DNA of 9,765 nucleotides from Gammaproteobacteria bacterium (GTDB taxonomy: Bacteria; Pseudomonadota; Gammaproteobacteria; Acidiferrobacterales; Acidiferrobacteraceae): NCBI GenBank assembly GCA_028064935.1, contig JAPTWT010000119.1, positions 1-9,765 on the forward strand. Direction: 5' to 3'. The translations under genes were made by a program, and so were the position numbers. The notes under the pieces are model-generated. The model made no database searches. It was not told the DNA's origin and worked only from the letters and a program-made list of their open reading frames with translations. Positions 1 through 5,741 of this stretch are shown here, piece after piece (positions within the stretch are counted from its first letter, which is position 1; the number at the start of each line of letters is the position of its first letter).

Positions 1-116
1 CAGGTCGATGAAGTCTGCGTGCAGTCGATGAGCGACGACGAGGCTGCGCGCGCCGAGTTGGGCAGCGCCAGGAATCCGGCAAAGAGAGCCATGATGAGGA
101 TTGCGTGTCGACCCAT
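1..116 (-). CDS. Exported protein of the tra operon, N-terminal fragment
   Basis: Only the first 38 codons are in the window; the gene continues past the left edge. The translation begins MGRHAILIMALFAGFLALP and reads as a classic Sec signal peptide: a short basic N-terminus, a hydrophobic core, then a probable cleavage after SARA, leaving a mature start ASSSLIDCTQT. The start is well supported: GGAGG, formed by the last two Gly codons of the upstream TraN-like gene, lies 8 bases before the ATG. The start is 4 bases past the TraN-like stop, so the two genes are almost certainly co-transcribed and translationally coupled. In F-type transfer operons, periplasmic proteins such as TrbC and TraF are encoded near traN, so a periplasmic assembly factor is likely. 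Too little is visible to choose a family. Confidence 0.75.
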   Translation of the reverse strand, partial: MGRHAILIMALFAGFLALPNSARAASSSLIDCTQTSST

Positions 117-120
117 GCGT

Positions 121-1677
121 TTAGCCTCCATAGGCCGTGCAGCCGTCGTTGACATTATTGCCGGTCAGGGTCGTGATGCTGTGCGGGTAGGGGAACGTCA
201 ACGTTTGTGGGTTCGTGTATAGCTGGAACCAGGGCCCGATATCGAAATCGAACACGTATGAGCATTGGTCGTTGCTCAAACTGCAACCACCGTCCAGGTA
301 ATAGACAGGGAAATTCCACGTCGAATTTTCCCAACTGGGATTGACCGTTCCTAGCTCTTGAGCACCCGTGTAGCACGTGCCGTTTATATTGACGGCGTTC
401 GGGTAGGGGCAGTTCGTTGTATACCAGCAGCCATGTATGTCGCAGTGCCTGGTGGTTACGGCCGGTCCGTCGTCTTGCGAGGAAAATGACGCAATCGGCA
501 AAGTCGCGGTGTACACGTTATGCGGCGGGTCGCCACCCCAACAGTAGTAGTCGAAGGTCAGGGACGTAGCATTCGGCGAACACTGCACGCCCATATAACA
601 GAAATCAGAGCCAACACCGCCCACGCGCCAGGACATGGTGCTCGCAAACCACGACCCCGGGGTACACGAGTCTGACACCGAGACCTGCGGCGTGGTCTGC
701 ACCGTGCAGGATTCGTTTTGCGGCGGGTTGCTGAGCGTGCAAGATTCGGTCGGTGTCTGCGTCGTGCAGGTGGTCGACGTCGTGTTGACAGTCTGCGCGC
801 ATGTGCTGGTCGAGGTCTGCGTGGTGGTGGTCCACTGCTTGCAGGTTTGGGTCTGACCGCAGGTACCGCCCATTTGCACGCTGGTATTGCCGGAGCAGCT
901 GTAGATGGGTTTGCCACCAGCCAGCTGCGACTGCTGGTTAGCATAGCACGTCGAGATATTGCCGCCGTTGGCGACTATCTCGCCGGTGTATCCGCCGGCG
1001 TTCGTGTTCTTACCGGCGGCAATCTGCGTACCATTTTGGGCGACGACACCAGTGCCCTGCGTATCCGACACGATGCTGCTGCTGTTGGCGTATTGGTTCG
1101 CCTGGGCCTGCGCGCCCTGTTGTTTGATGGCGTACAGATTCGACTGGGAATAGCTGCCTGTTTGCGTGACGGCGAGCGGGCAGCTTGTCGTCGACCCGCT
1201 TCCAGAGCAGGCGCCCATGGTAACGGTAAGGTCGCTGTCCGGCTGGGCCGTGCCGCCGGGGGATAGCGTGGCGGTCTCCCAGGCCGGGCCGGACGTCCCG
1301 CCGCAGGATTCGCCTTGCTGGGTGCCTGGGCAGAAGCGAAGGCTGTAGGTCCCGCTGGGTGTGCCCTGTTCGCACTCGGTCTCGATGCCCAGCGGGTAGA
1401 CCGCGGACGTGTTGCTGAACGAGGTGGCGCCACAAGAGATGCTTGTGGTGGACCCGGCGTGTCCAGAGGCGGACACCGAGCCGTTTTCGGGCTCGGAACC
1501 GGCGGTACCGCCGGCGTTGAACGTGGTCGTGGTGTTGGCGGACGACGTGGCCTTGCCGCCCGTATAAACGCCCTGCGTGGCGAGACTCGAGCTGGTAACG
1601 GACGCCGGCGCAGGCGTTGGCATCCCGAATAGCAGGCAAAGGGCAAGCGTGCAGGAGAGGATGATGTTCTTGCGCAT
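121..1677 (-). CDS. traN: TraN-like cysteine-rich mating-pair stabilisation protein
   Basis: This 518-residue secreted protein has a Sec signal peptide (MRKN, hydrophobic residues 5-19, likely cut after A-P-A at 25). The mature part holds 25 cysteines, spread from C82 to C513. A Thr/Ser-rich middle (about 282-315) has Cys roughly every 9-14 residues, followed by CTPGSWF at 338-344 and an aromatic C-terminal region with Cys clusters at 360-379, 412-435 and 465-472. Signal peptide, cysteine richness, size near the roughly 600 residues of F TraN, and a traG-like gene in the same window fit TraN, the outer-membrane protein that contacts recipient surface proteins to stabilise mating pairs. No canonical Shine-Dalgarno precedes the ATG; the start rests on the signal peptide. 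Opposite-strand genes separate it from traG, so it probably needs its own promoter. Family assignment rests on pattern, and the recipient-binding domain looks lineage-specific. Confidence 0.6.
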   Translation of the reverse strand: MRKNIILSCTLALCLLFGMPTPAPASVTSSSLATQGVYTGGKATSSANTTTTFNAGGTAGSEPENGSVSASGHAGSTTSISCGATSFSNTSAVYPLGIETECEQGTPSGTYSLRFCPGTQQGESCGGTSGPAWETATLSPGGTAQPDSDLTVTMGACSGSGSTTSCPLAVTQTGSYSQSNLYAIKQQGAQAQANQYANSSSIVSDTQGTGVVAQNGTQIAAGKNTNAGGYTGEIVANGGNISTCYANQQSQLAGGKPIYSCSGNTSVQMGGTCGQTQTCKQWTTTTQTSTSTCAQTVNTTSTTCTTQTPTESCTLSNPPQNESCTVQTTPQVSVSDSCTPGSWFASTMSWRVGGVGSDFCYMGVQCSPNATSLTFDYYCWGGDPPHNVYTATLPIASFSSQDDGPAVTTRHCDIHGCWYTTNCPYPNAVNINGTCYTGAQELGTVNPSWENSTWNFPVYYLDGGCSLSNDQCSYVFDFDIGPWFQLYTNPQTLTFPYPHSITTLTGNNVNDGCTAYGG

Positions 1678-1888
1678 GAGGCTTATAGGCCCGGGTAGAA
1701 ATTCGGGGAGTTGTTTTGATGTTAATGAAGGTCAGAATTCGGTCTGGTTGCCTAATTTAGAGCTGCTGAGGTCAGGAGGCCTACTGTAGAGAAGTTGGTT
1801 TAGGGCGAGTAAACTTCCGAGCGACCCAGCACGGGAGATGCCGGGACACGCCCAAGAGACAAGAAGGCGAGAATGGAGCCGCGTTTTT
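1678..1888. promoter_or_regulatory. Divergent intergenic region between traN and GAF-protein genes
   Basis: About 210 bp separates the divergent starts, so promoters for both genes are expected here. I found no pair of -35/-10 boxes good enough to place. A small inverted repeat, GTTTA and TAAAC (1798-1802 and 1810-1814, 7-base spacer), is the only operator-like element. On the minus strand TATAAG lies 4 bases before the traN ATG but has no matching -35. Confidence 0.25.
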
Positions 1889-3079
1889 ATGATGTTCCAC
1901 CGAACAAGAAAAAACTGGAATTTGGTAAAGAATAATCTGCGTGCCTTTGGCCTGTTTCCCTTAGTGCCATTTCTCGCATCTGTTGCGGGCGTGTTAGCGG
2001 GGCTGCTCGGTGCGATTTACGCGCGTGGGTCTGGCGGGCTCGAAAAATCGCCGCCGTTTACCTGGCTCCCGGTAAATGAACATGTTGTGTGGTTTTGGGC
2101 TCTGGTAATCATTTTTGCGCTTCTGTTTGGCCTTGCAACATGGGCGCCAGCGAGCGCGGCATCCAAGGAAATAGGGGAGTTGCGCAAGATTCAAGAGAAT
2201 CTGGAGAGGGTAGTGCGCACCATGCCACCGGATGGCTTTTTAAATCGCTTTGAAACCTACTGCAATAAAAGCTTTCTGGTTGCGGCGCAAGCTAGCGGGA
2301 GGAATGCGAAAGAAGCGGACATTATTAGCGCAGTGCGGGCAGTTTTGGCTAGCGTGCTTTATCTGGCGCGGGAGTTCGACGACGGCGGTCCTGGTACCGT
2401 ATACAGCGCAAATGTAATGGTTTACCACGACGCTGAGACGCTTCGCCGCAACAATCCAGGTAAACTCAATGAGCTTCAGAAGGGGCTTGTATTTTTTGAG
2501 CAGGGTGCGGGGGCGGAGTCGTTGGCTGGTTTGTTGGAGCTTGTGCCCGAATTCTCCATGAGATTGGTGGCCAACGGCGGGGCCGAACGGGATGCTGACA
2601 CGCCAGCCATTGTTTTACCTGTACCCGCGCAACGAAATGACGGGCATAAGGTGACATTTCTTCCTGGTGCACCCGAGGCTTTCTGTTCGGAAATCGGATA
2701 CGCAGGGTATGAAGATACATCGACACTGGCCGATTGGTGTCGCACCAACTCGGCGCTGCGGCCAAAGGTTGCTGATGATATCGAGGCCTATTTCAGCCCG
2801 TCTGGGGGTGGGGCCGCCATTAAAAGCTTTACGTCGCTTGCGTTTGGCAAACCATCGGTAGGCGAGGAAGAAGCGGACAGCCAGCCTGTGGGCATACTCA
2901 ATCTCCACTCGAACCGGACGGAATTTCTTGGGGAAGCGAGGCGCGGCCGGGACCTTTTTGTGCCGTTGATTGCGCCACTTCGGCTGCTGCTGTGGGGGTC
3001 TTTGAGGAAATACAAAACCCTTGTCGCCAAGCAAGCAGCGCCGTTCAACACGCAAAACGGGCGCCGGTCTAAGCGATGA
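1889..3079 (+). CDS. Membrane-anchored GAF-like sensor protein
   Basis: The product is 396 residues from the ATG at 1889. I prefer that start because GGAG lies 10 bases upstream and it gives a short basic N-terminus (MMFHRTRKNW) before the first helix. An in-frame ATG at 1838 would add 17 residues, but its GGAG directly abuts the start codon. Two membrane helices lie at about residues 20-45 and 66-87, then a charged stretch (about 91-110, EIGELRKIQENLERVV) that may be a coiled-coil linker. The cytosolic part resembles a GAF-like domain: an amphipathic helix with AVRAVLASVLYLAREF, a strand ANVMVYHD, and a late VGILNLHSNRTEFL followed by a hydrophobic helix, the usual closing strand and helix of GAF folds. 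No kinase, cyclase or nuclease motif follows, so the output is unknown. The gene diverges from traN and is convergent with the 57-residue gene. It looks like cargo. GAF assignment is by eye. Confidence 0.65.
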   Translation: MMFHRTRKNWNLVKNNLRAFGLFPLVPFLASVAGVLAGLLGAIYARGSGGLEKSPPFTWLPVNEHVVWFWALVIIFALLFGLATWAPASAASKEIGELRKIQENLERVVRTMPPDGFLNRFETYCNKSFLVAAQASGRNAKEADIISAVRAVLASVLYLAREFDDGGPGTVYSANVMVYHDAETLRRNNPGKLNELQKGLVFFEQGAGAESLAGLLELVPEFSMRLVANGGAERDADTPAIVLPVPAQRNDGHKVTFLPGAPEAFCSEIGYAGYEDTSTLADWCRTNSALRPKVADDIEAYFSPSGGGAAIKSFTSLAFGKPSVGEEEADSQPVGILNLHSNRTEFLGEARRGRDLFVPLIAPLRLLLWGSLRKYKTLVAKQAAPFNTQNGRRSKR

Positions 3080-3113
3080 ATAGGCTAATTCGCGTAAAGA
3101 CAGCCCTGTAGGG

Positions 3114-3151
3114 GCGCTCGAAAGTTGGAGGGTTAGCTTTTCTTCGAGCGC
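3114..3151. terminator. Inverted repeat between convergent genes, possible terminator
   Basis: Perfect 9-bp arms GCGCTCGAA (3114-3122) and TTCGAGCGC (3143-3151) flank a 20-base loop. The repeat lies 34 bases past the stop of the GAF-like gene and covers the last codons and stop of the opposing 57-residue gene. The position suits a shared transcription end. The long loop and absence of a clear T-tract make a standard intrinsic terminator uncertain. Confidence 0.35.
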
Positions 3152-3306
3152 GACGGGACTTTATCGCCGATGACGCGCGCAGAAATACGGTGTCCGTCAC
3201 GGACAAACTCGTACCGACGTGCTGGTGCCTGGCTCGCCTTATAGAGTTCTTCGAGCACACGTTGTCCGAGCTCCGTCTGCTTAGTCGTCTTAGCTGCATC
3301 GCTCAT
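3133..3306 (-). CDS. Small basic protein, 57 residues
   Basis: This unrecognised small protein starts MSDAAKTTKQTELGQRVLEE and ends in a basic tail (PSRSKKS). The start at 3306 is set by an almost ideal ribosome binding site, AGGAGG 4 bases upstream; a longer reading from 3345 lacks this. The N-terminal half is probably an amphipathic helix (about 11-28, ELGQRVLEELYKASQAP). The second half, RRYEFVRDGHRISARVIGD, looks like two or three beta strands. Size, charge and fold suggest a cytosolic nucleic-acid-binding or accessory factor, but no family is recognised. It lies alone on the minus strand, convergent with the GAF-like gene, downstream of a promoter-like element and structured leader at 3407-3562. 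The strong ribosome site plus long leader hint at post-transcriptional control. Confidence 0.7.
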   Translation of the reverse strand: MSDAAKTTKQTELGQRVLEELYKASQAPARRYEFVRDGHRISARVIGDKVPSRSKKS

Positions 3307-3310
3307 GGTA

Positions 3311-3316
3311 CCTCCT
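3311..3316 (-). promoter_or_regulatory. Strong Shine-Dalgarno for the 57-residue protein
   Basis: On the minus strand AGGAGG, within AAGAGGAGG, ends 4 bases before the ATG at 3306. It is the strongest ribosome binding site in the window and decides the start over upstream in-frame codons. Confidence 0.7.
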
Positions 3317-3381
3317 CTTTCTGGCGCTGAGTGTTTCCCCATCACACTAACAGCATGTGCTTACGACATAGCGGCGCACCG

Positions 3382-3407
3382 TGTACCTAGTTGTATACAT
3401 CCGTACA
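3382..3407. repeat. Nested palindrome, operator-like
   Basis: A perfect 8-bp palindrome TGTATACA (3392-3399) is bracketed by TGTAC (3382-3386) and GTACA (3403-3407), which are inverted relative to each other. The nesting is nearly symmetric. It lies in the leader of the 57-residue gene and could bind a dimeric protein or fold in RNA. Confidence 0.35.
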
Positions 3408-3513
3408 GCCGCAGCCTCTAAACGCCAAGGCTCAGCCACGCTTCTCAGCGTTTAGCGGCTGGGCCTACTGCCCGAAGGCAGGTTCGCTCGCCCGGTTTCC
3501 CGGTGTTGCCTAC
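3407..3513 (-). ncRNA. Candidate structured leader or small RNA (novel)
   Basis: Read on the minus strand from the predicted transcription start near 3513, three stems follow in order. First is CCGG-GAAA-CCGG (3503-3492), with a GNRA-type loop. Second is CTGCC-TTCG-GGCAG (3481-3468), a 5-bp stem closed by the very stable C(UUCG)G tetraloop. Third is a long stem in which AGCCGC plus TAAACGC (3460-3448) pair perfectly with GCGTTTA plus GCGGCT (3424-3407), apart from a 6-base bulge on one side; its loop contains the mini-hairpin GGC-TGA-GCC. The structure lies between a good promoter and the 57-residue gene, so it may be a cis-acting leader or a separate small RNA. I do not recognise a known family. 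Confidence 0.35.
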
Positions 3514-3519
3514 ACGCAA

Positions 3520-3547
3520 CTTATACCGCCCTGCACAACGATGTCAA
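3520..3547 (-). promoter_or_regulatory. Sigma70-type promoter reading leftward
   Basis: On the minus strand a consensus -35 box TTGACA (3547-3542) is followed after 16 bases by TATAAG (3525-3520), one mismatch from the -10 consensus. Transcription would begin near 3513 and run through the hairpins toward the 57-residue gene, giving a leader of about 200 bases. The -35 box lies inside a perfect inverted repeat, so a bound protein would compete with RNA polymerase. Confidence 0.5.
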
Positions 3548-3562
3548 CTTTTGTTGACATCG
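3539..3562. repeat. Perfect 10-bp inverted repeat with TTTT centre (operator candidate)
   Basis: Arms CGATGTCAAC (3539-3548) and GTTGACATCG (3553-3562) are perfect inverted copies around TTTT. The left arm contains the minus-strand -35 box. No matching -10 exists for the mirror TTGACA on the plus strand, so only the leftward promoter is predicted. The 24-bp dyad fits a dimeric repressor operator; in single-stranded form it would be a strong hairpin. Confidence 0.55.
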
Positions 3563-3691
3563 CTCGCGGCATATACCGGTTCCCATTCCATACGCAAAAC
3601 CCTTGTCATTTTATCCGTTTTTGCCTACGGCCCGGCTATGGCGGCTGCAGCGTCATCGTTGACGGTCTCCCGCAGGTTAACCCAGCCAGCC

Positions 3692-3719
3692 CGGCGGCTA
3701 GAGCGCCACTAGCTTGCCG
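3692..3719. terminator. Hairpin downstream of the small membrane protein gene
   Basis: Arms CGGC-g-GCTAG (3692-3701) and CTAGC-tt-GCCG (3709-3719) form nine pairs with a small internal loop and a 7-base apical loop. It begins about 40 bases after the stop of the minus-strand gene that ends at 3760, a position that suits a transcription end. There is no T-run, so an intrinsic terminator is not certain. Confidence 0.3.
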
Positions 3720-3759
3720 TGACAGCGAGTCTTACGTGGCCTCCTGTCTGCACAGCTCG

Positions 3760-4107
3760 TTAGTTCTGGTCAGGGTCCCGCAAATCCCATAGCAACACCT
3801 GCAGCGGGAAGTAGCGTCGCCCGAGATAGGCACCGGGCCAGCTGGAAAGTGCGCCCAGCACAAGCAGGCTGTAGACGAAGACCACCTGAACCAGGAGGAC
3901 GGTTTCGGTCGCTCCGATAAAGGCAGATACGTAACCGCTCAGGTTGTTCCAGGCAGGGTTACCAGCTGTTACGGCGCGCAGAATCCATACCAACAGTAGG
4001 CCGCCGATGATGGAGCGGGCGATTAGACCAAACGAAACACGAACACGGTTCTCCGGCCAAAACGGAGCCAACGCCGGCGCTGGTGGGGCCGGCAATGCCG
4101 GCCACAT
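3760..4107 (-). CDS. Small two-helix membrane protein, about 115 residues
   Basis: An unrecognised protein. The N-terminus is Pro/Ala-rich (MWPALPAPPAPALAPFWPEN), followed by two hydrophobic segments at about residues 25-46 (FGLIARSIIGGLLLVWILRA) and 69-93 (TVLLVQVVFVYSLLVLGALS), and a C-terminal tail ending LLWDLRDPDQN. This predicts an inner-membrane protein with a short loop between the helices. The start is uncertain: ATG at 4107 and GTG at 4113 are both in frame and neither has a well-spaced Shine-Dalgarno; GGGTGG is only 2 bases before the ATG and is buried in a predicted hairpin. The gene is divergent from the Sel1 lipoprotein gene. Exclusion, anchoring or toxin-like roles are possible, but nothing in the sequence selects one. 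Confidence 0.55.
   Translation of the reverse strand: MWPALPAPPAPALAPFWPENRVRVSFGLIARSIIGGLLLVWILRAVTAGNPAWNNLSGYVSAFIGATETVLLVQVVFVYSLLVLGALSSWPGAYLGRRYFPLQVLLWDLRDPDQN
4087..4103. repeat. Palindrome GGCCGGCA-A-TGCCGGCC
   Basis: Perfect 8-bp arms surround a single A. It lies in the first codons of the small membrane protein (encoding part of its Ala/Pro-rich start), so it may be a by-product of codon composition or a start-region hairpin. Confidence 0.5.
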
Positions 4108-4109
4108 TG

Positions 4110-4139
4110 CCACCCGAAGGGGTGGTTCGGCTACCCCTT
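4110..4139 (-). promoter_or_regulatory. Two mutually exclusive hairpins at a translation start
   Basis: On the minus strand, AAGGGGTAG (4139-4131) can pair with CCACCCCTT (4125-4117), allowing one G-T pair, with loop CCGAA. Alternatively CCACCC (4125-4120) can pair with GGGTGG (4115-4110) around CTTC. Both use 4120-4125, so only one can form. The second hides GGGTGG and the GTG beside the start of the small membrane protein; the first frees them. This has the layout of a translational switch, but no ligand or leader peptide is evident. Confidence 0.3.
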
Positions 4140-4199
4140 GTCAAGCACGGCATCTTGTACTAGATTCCCGACAATAACCATTTAACTTGTAGGGATGAG

Positions 4200-4228
4200 C
4201 GACTGGCCTCATAAGCAGGCCGACTGGC
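4200..4228. repeat. Direct repeats CGACTGGC, 21 bp apart, upstream of the Sel1 lipoprotein gene
   Basis: CGACTGGC occurs at 4200-4207 and 4221-4228, a spacing of two helical turns, with an inverted GGCCT/AGGCC pair (4205-4209, 4217-4221) between them. It ends 16 bases before the ATG at 4245. Spacing and position suit an activator or repressor site. A weak plus-strand promoter, TTGTCA, 17 bases, TAGATT, lies just upstream at about 4138-4166. Confidence 0.35.
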
Positions 4229-4244
4229 AATATAAGGTAACCAA

Positions 4245-5531
4245 ATGATAAATAATAAGAATAATAGAGAAACGCCCCCCGTGCGGGGGGCAATACCCTC
4301 GGCTAACCCACTCCATGGTAACAAGCGCACTCCCGATTTCAGCTCATGGGTTTGGCGCCTGCCTGCGGCTAAAACTGCGGCGGTGTTTTTGGTGTCGAGT
4401 TCACTTGTCGGTTGTGCCACGTACTACGTACCGCCTCCAGGGCACTTGGGCCAGCTCGTCAAAAAAGGAAATGCGCGCGCAGAATATGTTCTTGGAGTTA
4501 GGGAAAGCTTGAAAGGGGGTGTGGCTTGTGGTGCGGCCGTTTACTGGTGGAAAAAATCCGCCTCCCAGGGATATGCCCCAGCGGAAGTGCAGGTTGGTAC
4601 CTATCTTAGTGACCAAGCGGTGCTTCCTGGTGCTAATCCATACGTCCCGTTCTCCGGCCTGCAGTGCCTGGTATACCCACCACACTTAGTGGCGGCACGT
4701 CATTACTTTGAGAGAGCAGCGGTACACTATAAGAAAGCCGCTTACCGAGGAGAACCTAGTGCTGAGTATGGCTTAGGCATGCTGTACTTTCTCGGAGATG
4801 GAATTCATCGAAATCTCGATAAGGCTGTAACTTGGTATAAGAAGGCCGCGGCGCAGGGATACGCGGCCGCCGATATAAGTTTAGCTGAGATGTCGACGAG
4901 CTTGGAAAATCCTTATTACCCTTATTCAGGGGTGTCCCAGGAAAGCATCAACGCGGGCTGGACTCTTACAAAAACCCAAGCCTTAGCTTTAGCAAGACGT
5001 CTTTCCCACGTTCATTGGTACAAAAGGGCAGCCGCGGCTGCTAGGGCTGCTCCGAGTAAAAACTTGTGGGCAGAATATGCACTGAGTAGTCATTACCGCG
5101 TGCCGGGTAATACTAGCGAAGAGTTCTACTGGGCCAAAATGGCGGCCGACTATGGCTACGTGCCCGCGATGAATCGTTATCAATCATTGCGTGAACAGTA
5201 TACAGCCGACAGGCAAGCAGAACTTCAGGCACAAGCCAAAGCTCGAGCCCGGTGGAAGCTCATTCACAACCCTGTAGCAGCTTACAATAGGGGGTCTGCA
5301 TATTTCCTCGTCTACAGTACCGCTCTTCGAGACTATAACGCGGGGGCGCGCCTCGCGATGGAAGAAGGGCTTAATGGACCAGCCAACTATCTCGCGCCAC
5401 AGTCGCCGCTGCATTGGTTGCGCGACTGGCGCCGTCACGCTACGCTCTGGCTTAAACGAGCAGCTGCCGATGGGAGCATGCGGGCCAGACGCAAGCTACG
5501 AGCCCTTGCGTATCTTCGAAAACAAAGTTGA
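4245..5531 (+). CDS. Sel1-like repeat lipoprotein with atypical inserts
   Basis: This 428-residue protein has a lipoprotein signal: hydrophobic residues 44-53 and lipobox LVGC with Cys57. Lipidation and envelope location are therefore likely, although the segment before it is unusually long (about 43 residues). Sel1/TPR-like helices are recognisable at about 74-115 (AVYWWKKSASQGYAPAE), 159-215 (AEYGLGMLYFLGDGIHRN, then AVTWYKKAAAQGYAAAD), 257-310 and a final WLKRAAADGS near 402-411. The repeats are interrupted by longer inserts, two of which carry a related motif, NPYVPFSG (131-138) and NPYYPYSG (222-229). Such repeats are protein-interaction scaffolds. The start has AAGG 8 bases upstream. 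A 7-bp GC hairpin (4275-4292) falls in the first codons. The gene precedes a second Sel1 gene on the same strand by 210 bp. Partner and function are unknown. Confidence 0.7.
   Translation: MINNKNNRETPPVRGAIPSANPLHGNKRTPDFSSWVWRLPAAKTAAVFLVSSSLVGCATYYVPPPGHLGQLVKKGNARAEYVLGVRESLKGGVACGAAVYWWKKSASQGYAPAEVQVGTYLSDQAVLPGANPYVPFSGLQCLVYPPHLVAARHYFERAAVHYKKAAYRGEPSAEYGLGMLYFLGDGIHRNLDKAVTWYKKAAAQGYAAADISLAEMSTSLENPYYPYSGVSQESINAGWTLTKTQALALARRLSHVHWYKRAAAAARAAPSKNLWAEYALSSHYRVPGNTSEEFYWAKMAADYGYVPAMNRYQSLREQYTADRQAELQAQAKARARWKLIHNPVAAYNRGSAYFLVYSTALRDYNAGARLAMEEGLNGPANYLAPQSPLHWLRDWRRHATLWLKRAAADGSMRARRKLRALAYLRKQS
4275..4292 (+). repeat. Strong GC hairpin in the first codons of the lipoprotein gene
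   Basis: GCCCCCC (4275-4281) and GGGGGGC (4286-4292) form a perfect 7-bp stem around GTGC. It covers codons 11-16 after an A/T-rich start of the gene. It could tune translation, or be a terminator remnant if the true start lies downstream, but no good in-frame start is seen before the signal peptide. Confidence 0.5.
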
Positions 5532-5741
5532 GGCCACAGCGGCTTGAGAAGGTAACGGTGCACGTCACAATAAGGTGCCATCTGTTAAGTACGAGCATAA
5601 AAACCCGCGTGGAGCTGAGGCGAATCTAAAGTGGAAACACCTCAAAGATTCCTGAGCGTACGGGGGCATGCCCGCGGAATTTTTGAGCGGGTCTAAAGAA
5701 GAAAAAGAGGCGCCCCAACAGAGGGTGTACGGGAGTTTAAA
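5532..5741 (+). promoter_or_regulatory. Leader region of the periplasmic Sel1 gene
   Basis: These 210 bp between the two Sel1 genes hold no gene. Visible elements are a long-armed hairpin GAATCT/AGATTC (5622-5627, 5646-5651) enclosing GTG-GAAA-CAC; the palindrome GGGCATGCCC (5664-5673), which overlaps a competing CCCGC/GCGGG pair (5671-5675, 5687-5691); and GGGAG (5731-5735), 6 bases before the ATG. No consensus promoter is clear. Confidence 0.35.

Larger units (their letters stand above)
3307..3759. other. Gene-poor, hairpin-rich intergenic stretch (about 450 bp)
   Basis: No convincing gene lies here. The longest reading frame (3391-3792, plus) has no Shine-Dalgarno and an unstructured composition. 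The stretch holds, from left: the leader and ribosome site of the 57-residue gene; TGTATACA (3392-3399) flanked by TGTAC (3382-3386) and GTACA (3403-3407); a bulged long stem (3407-3460); two small tetraloop hairpins (3468-3481, 3492-3503); a minus-strand promoter with a 10-bp inverted repeat (3520-3562); and a hairpin at 3692-3719 just beyond the end of the small membrane protein gene. This density of secondary structure is unlike the rest of the window and suits a structured leader or small RNA, or a transfer-related site. Confidence 0.6.

Noticed and set aside
3407..3460. Resemblance of the bulged stem to an integron attC site
   Set aside because: The ends lack the RYYYAAC and GTTRRRY core boxes, and there are no repeated cassette-like copies nearby.
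3592..3712. Signal-peptide-like stretch (IRKTLVILSVFAYGPAMAAA) on the plus strand
   Set aside because: It would need an ATA start, has no ribosome site, and stops after about 40 residues. It may be a remnant of an exported-protein gene, but one stretch is not enough to call a pseudogene.
3346..3759. Origin of transfer
   Set aside because: Inverted repeats are present, but no recognisable nic-site core and no adjacent relaxase or accessory DNA-binding gene is visible, so it remains only a possibility.
3391..3792. 133-residue open frame on the plus strand in the hairpin-rich region
   Set aside because: No Shine-Dalgarno, no domain-like pattern, and it spans the promoter, inverted repeat and hairpins; it also overlaps the end of the opposite-strand membrane protein gene.
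4231..4245. Leaderless promoter (TATAAG just before the ATG at 4245)
   Set aside because: No matching -35 box, and the same bases supply a plausible AAGG ribosome site.
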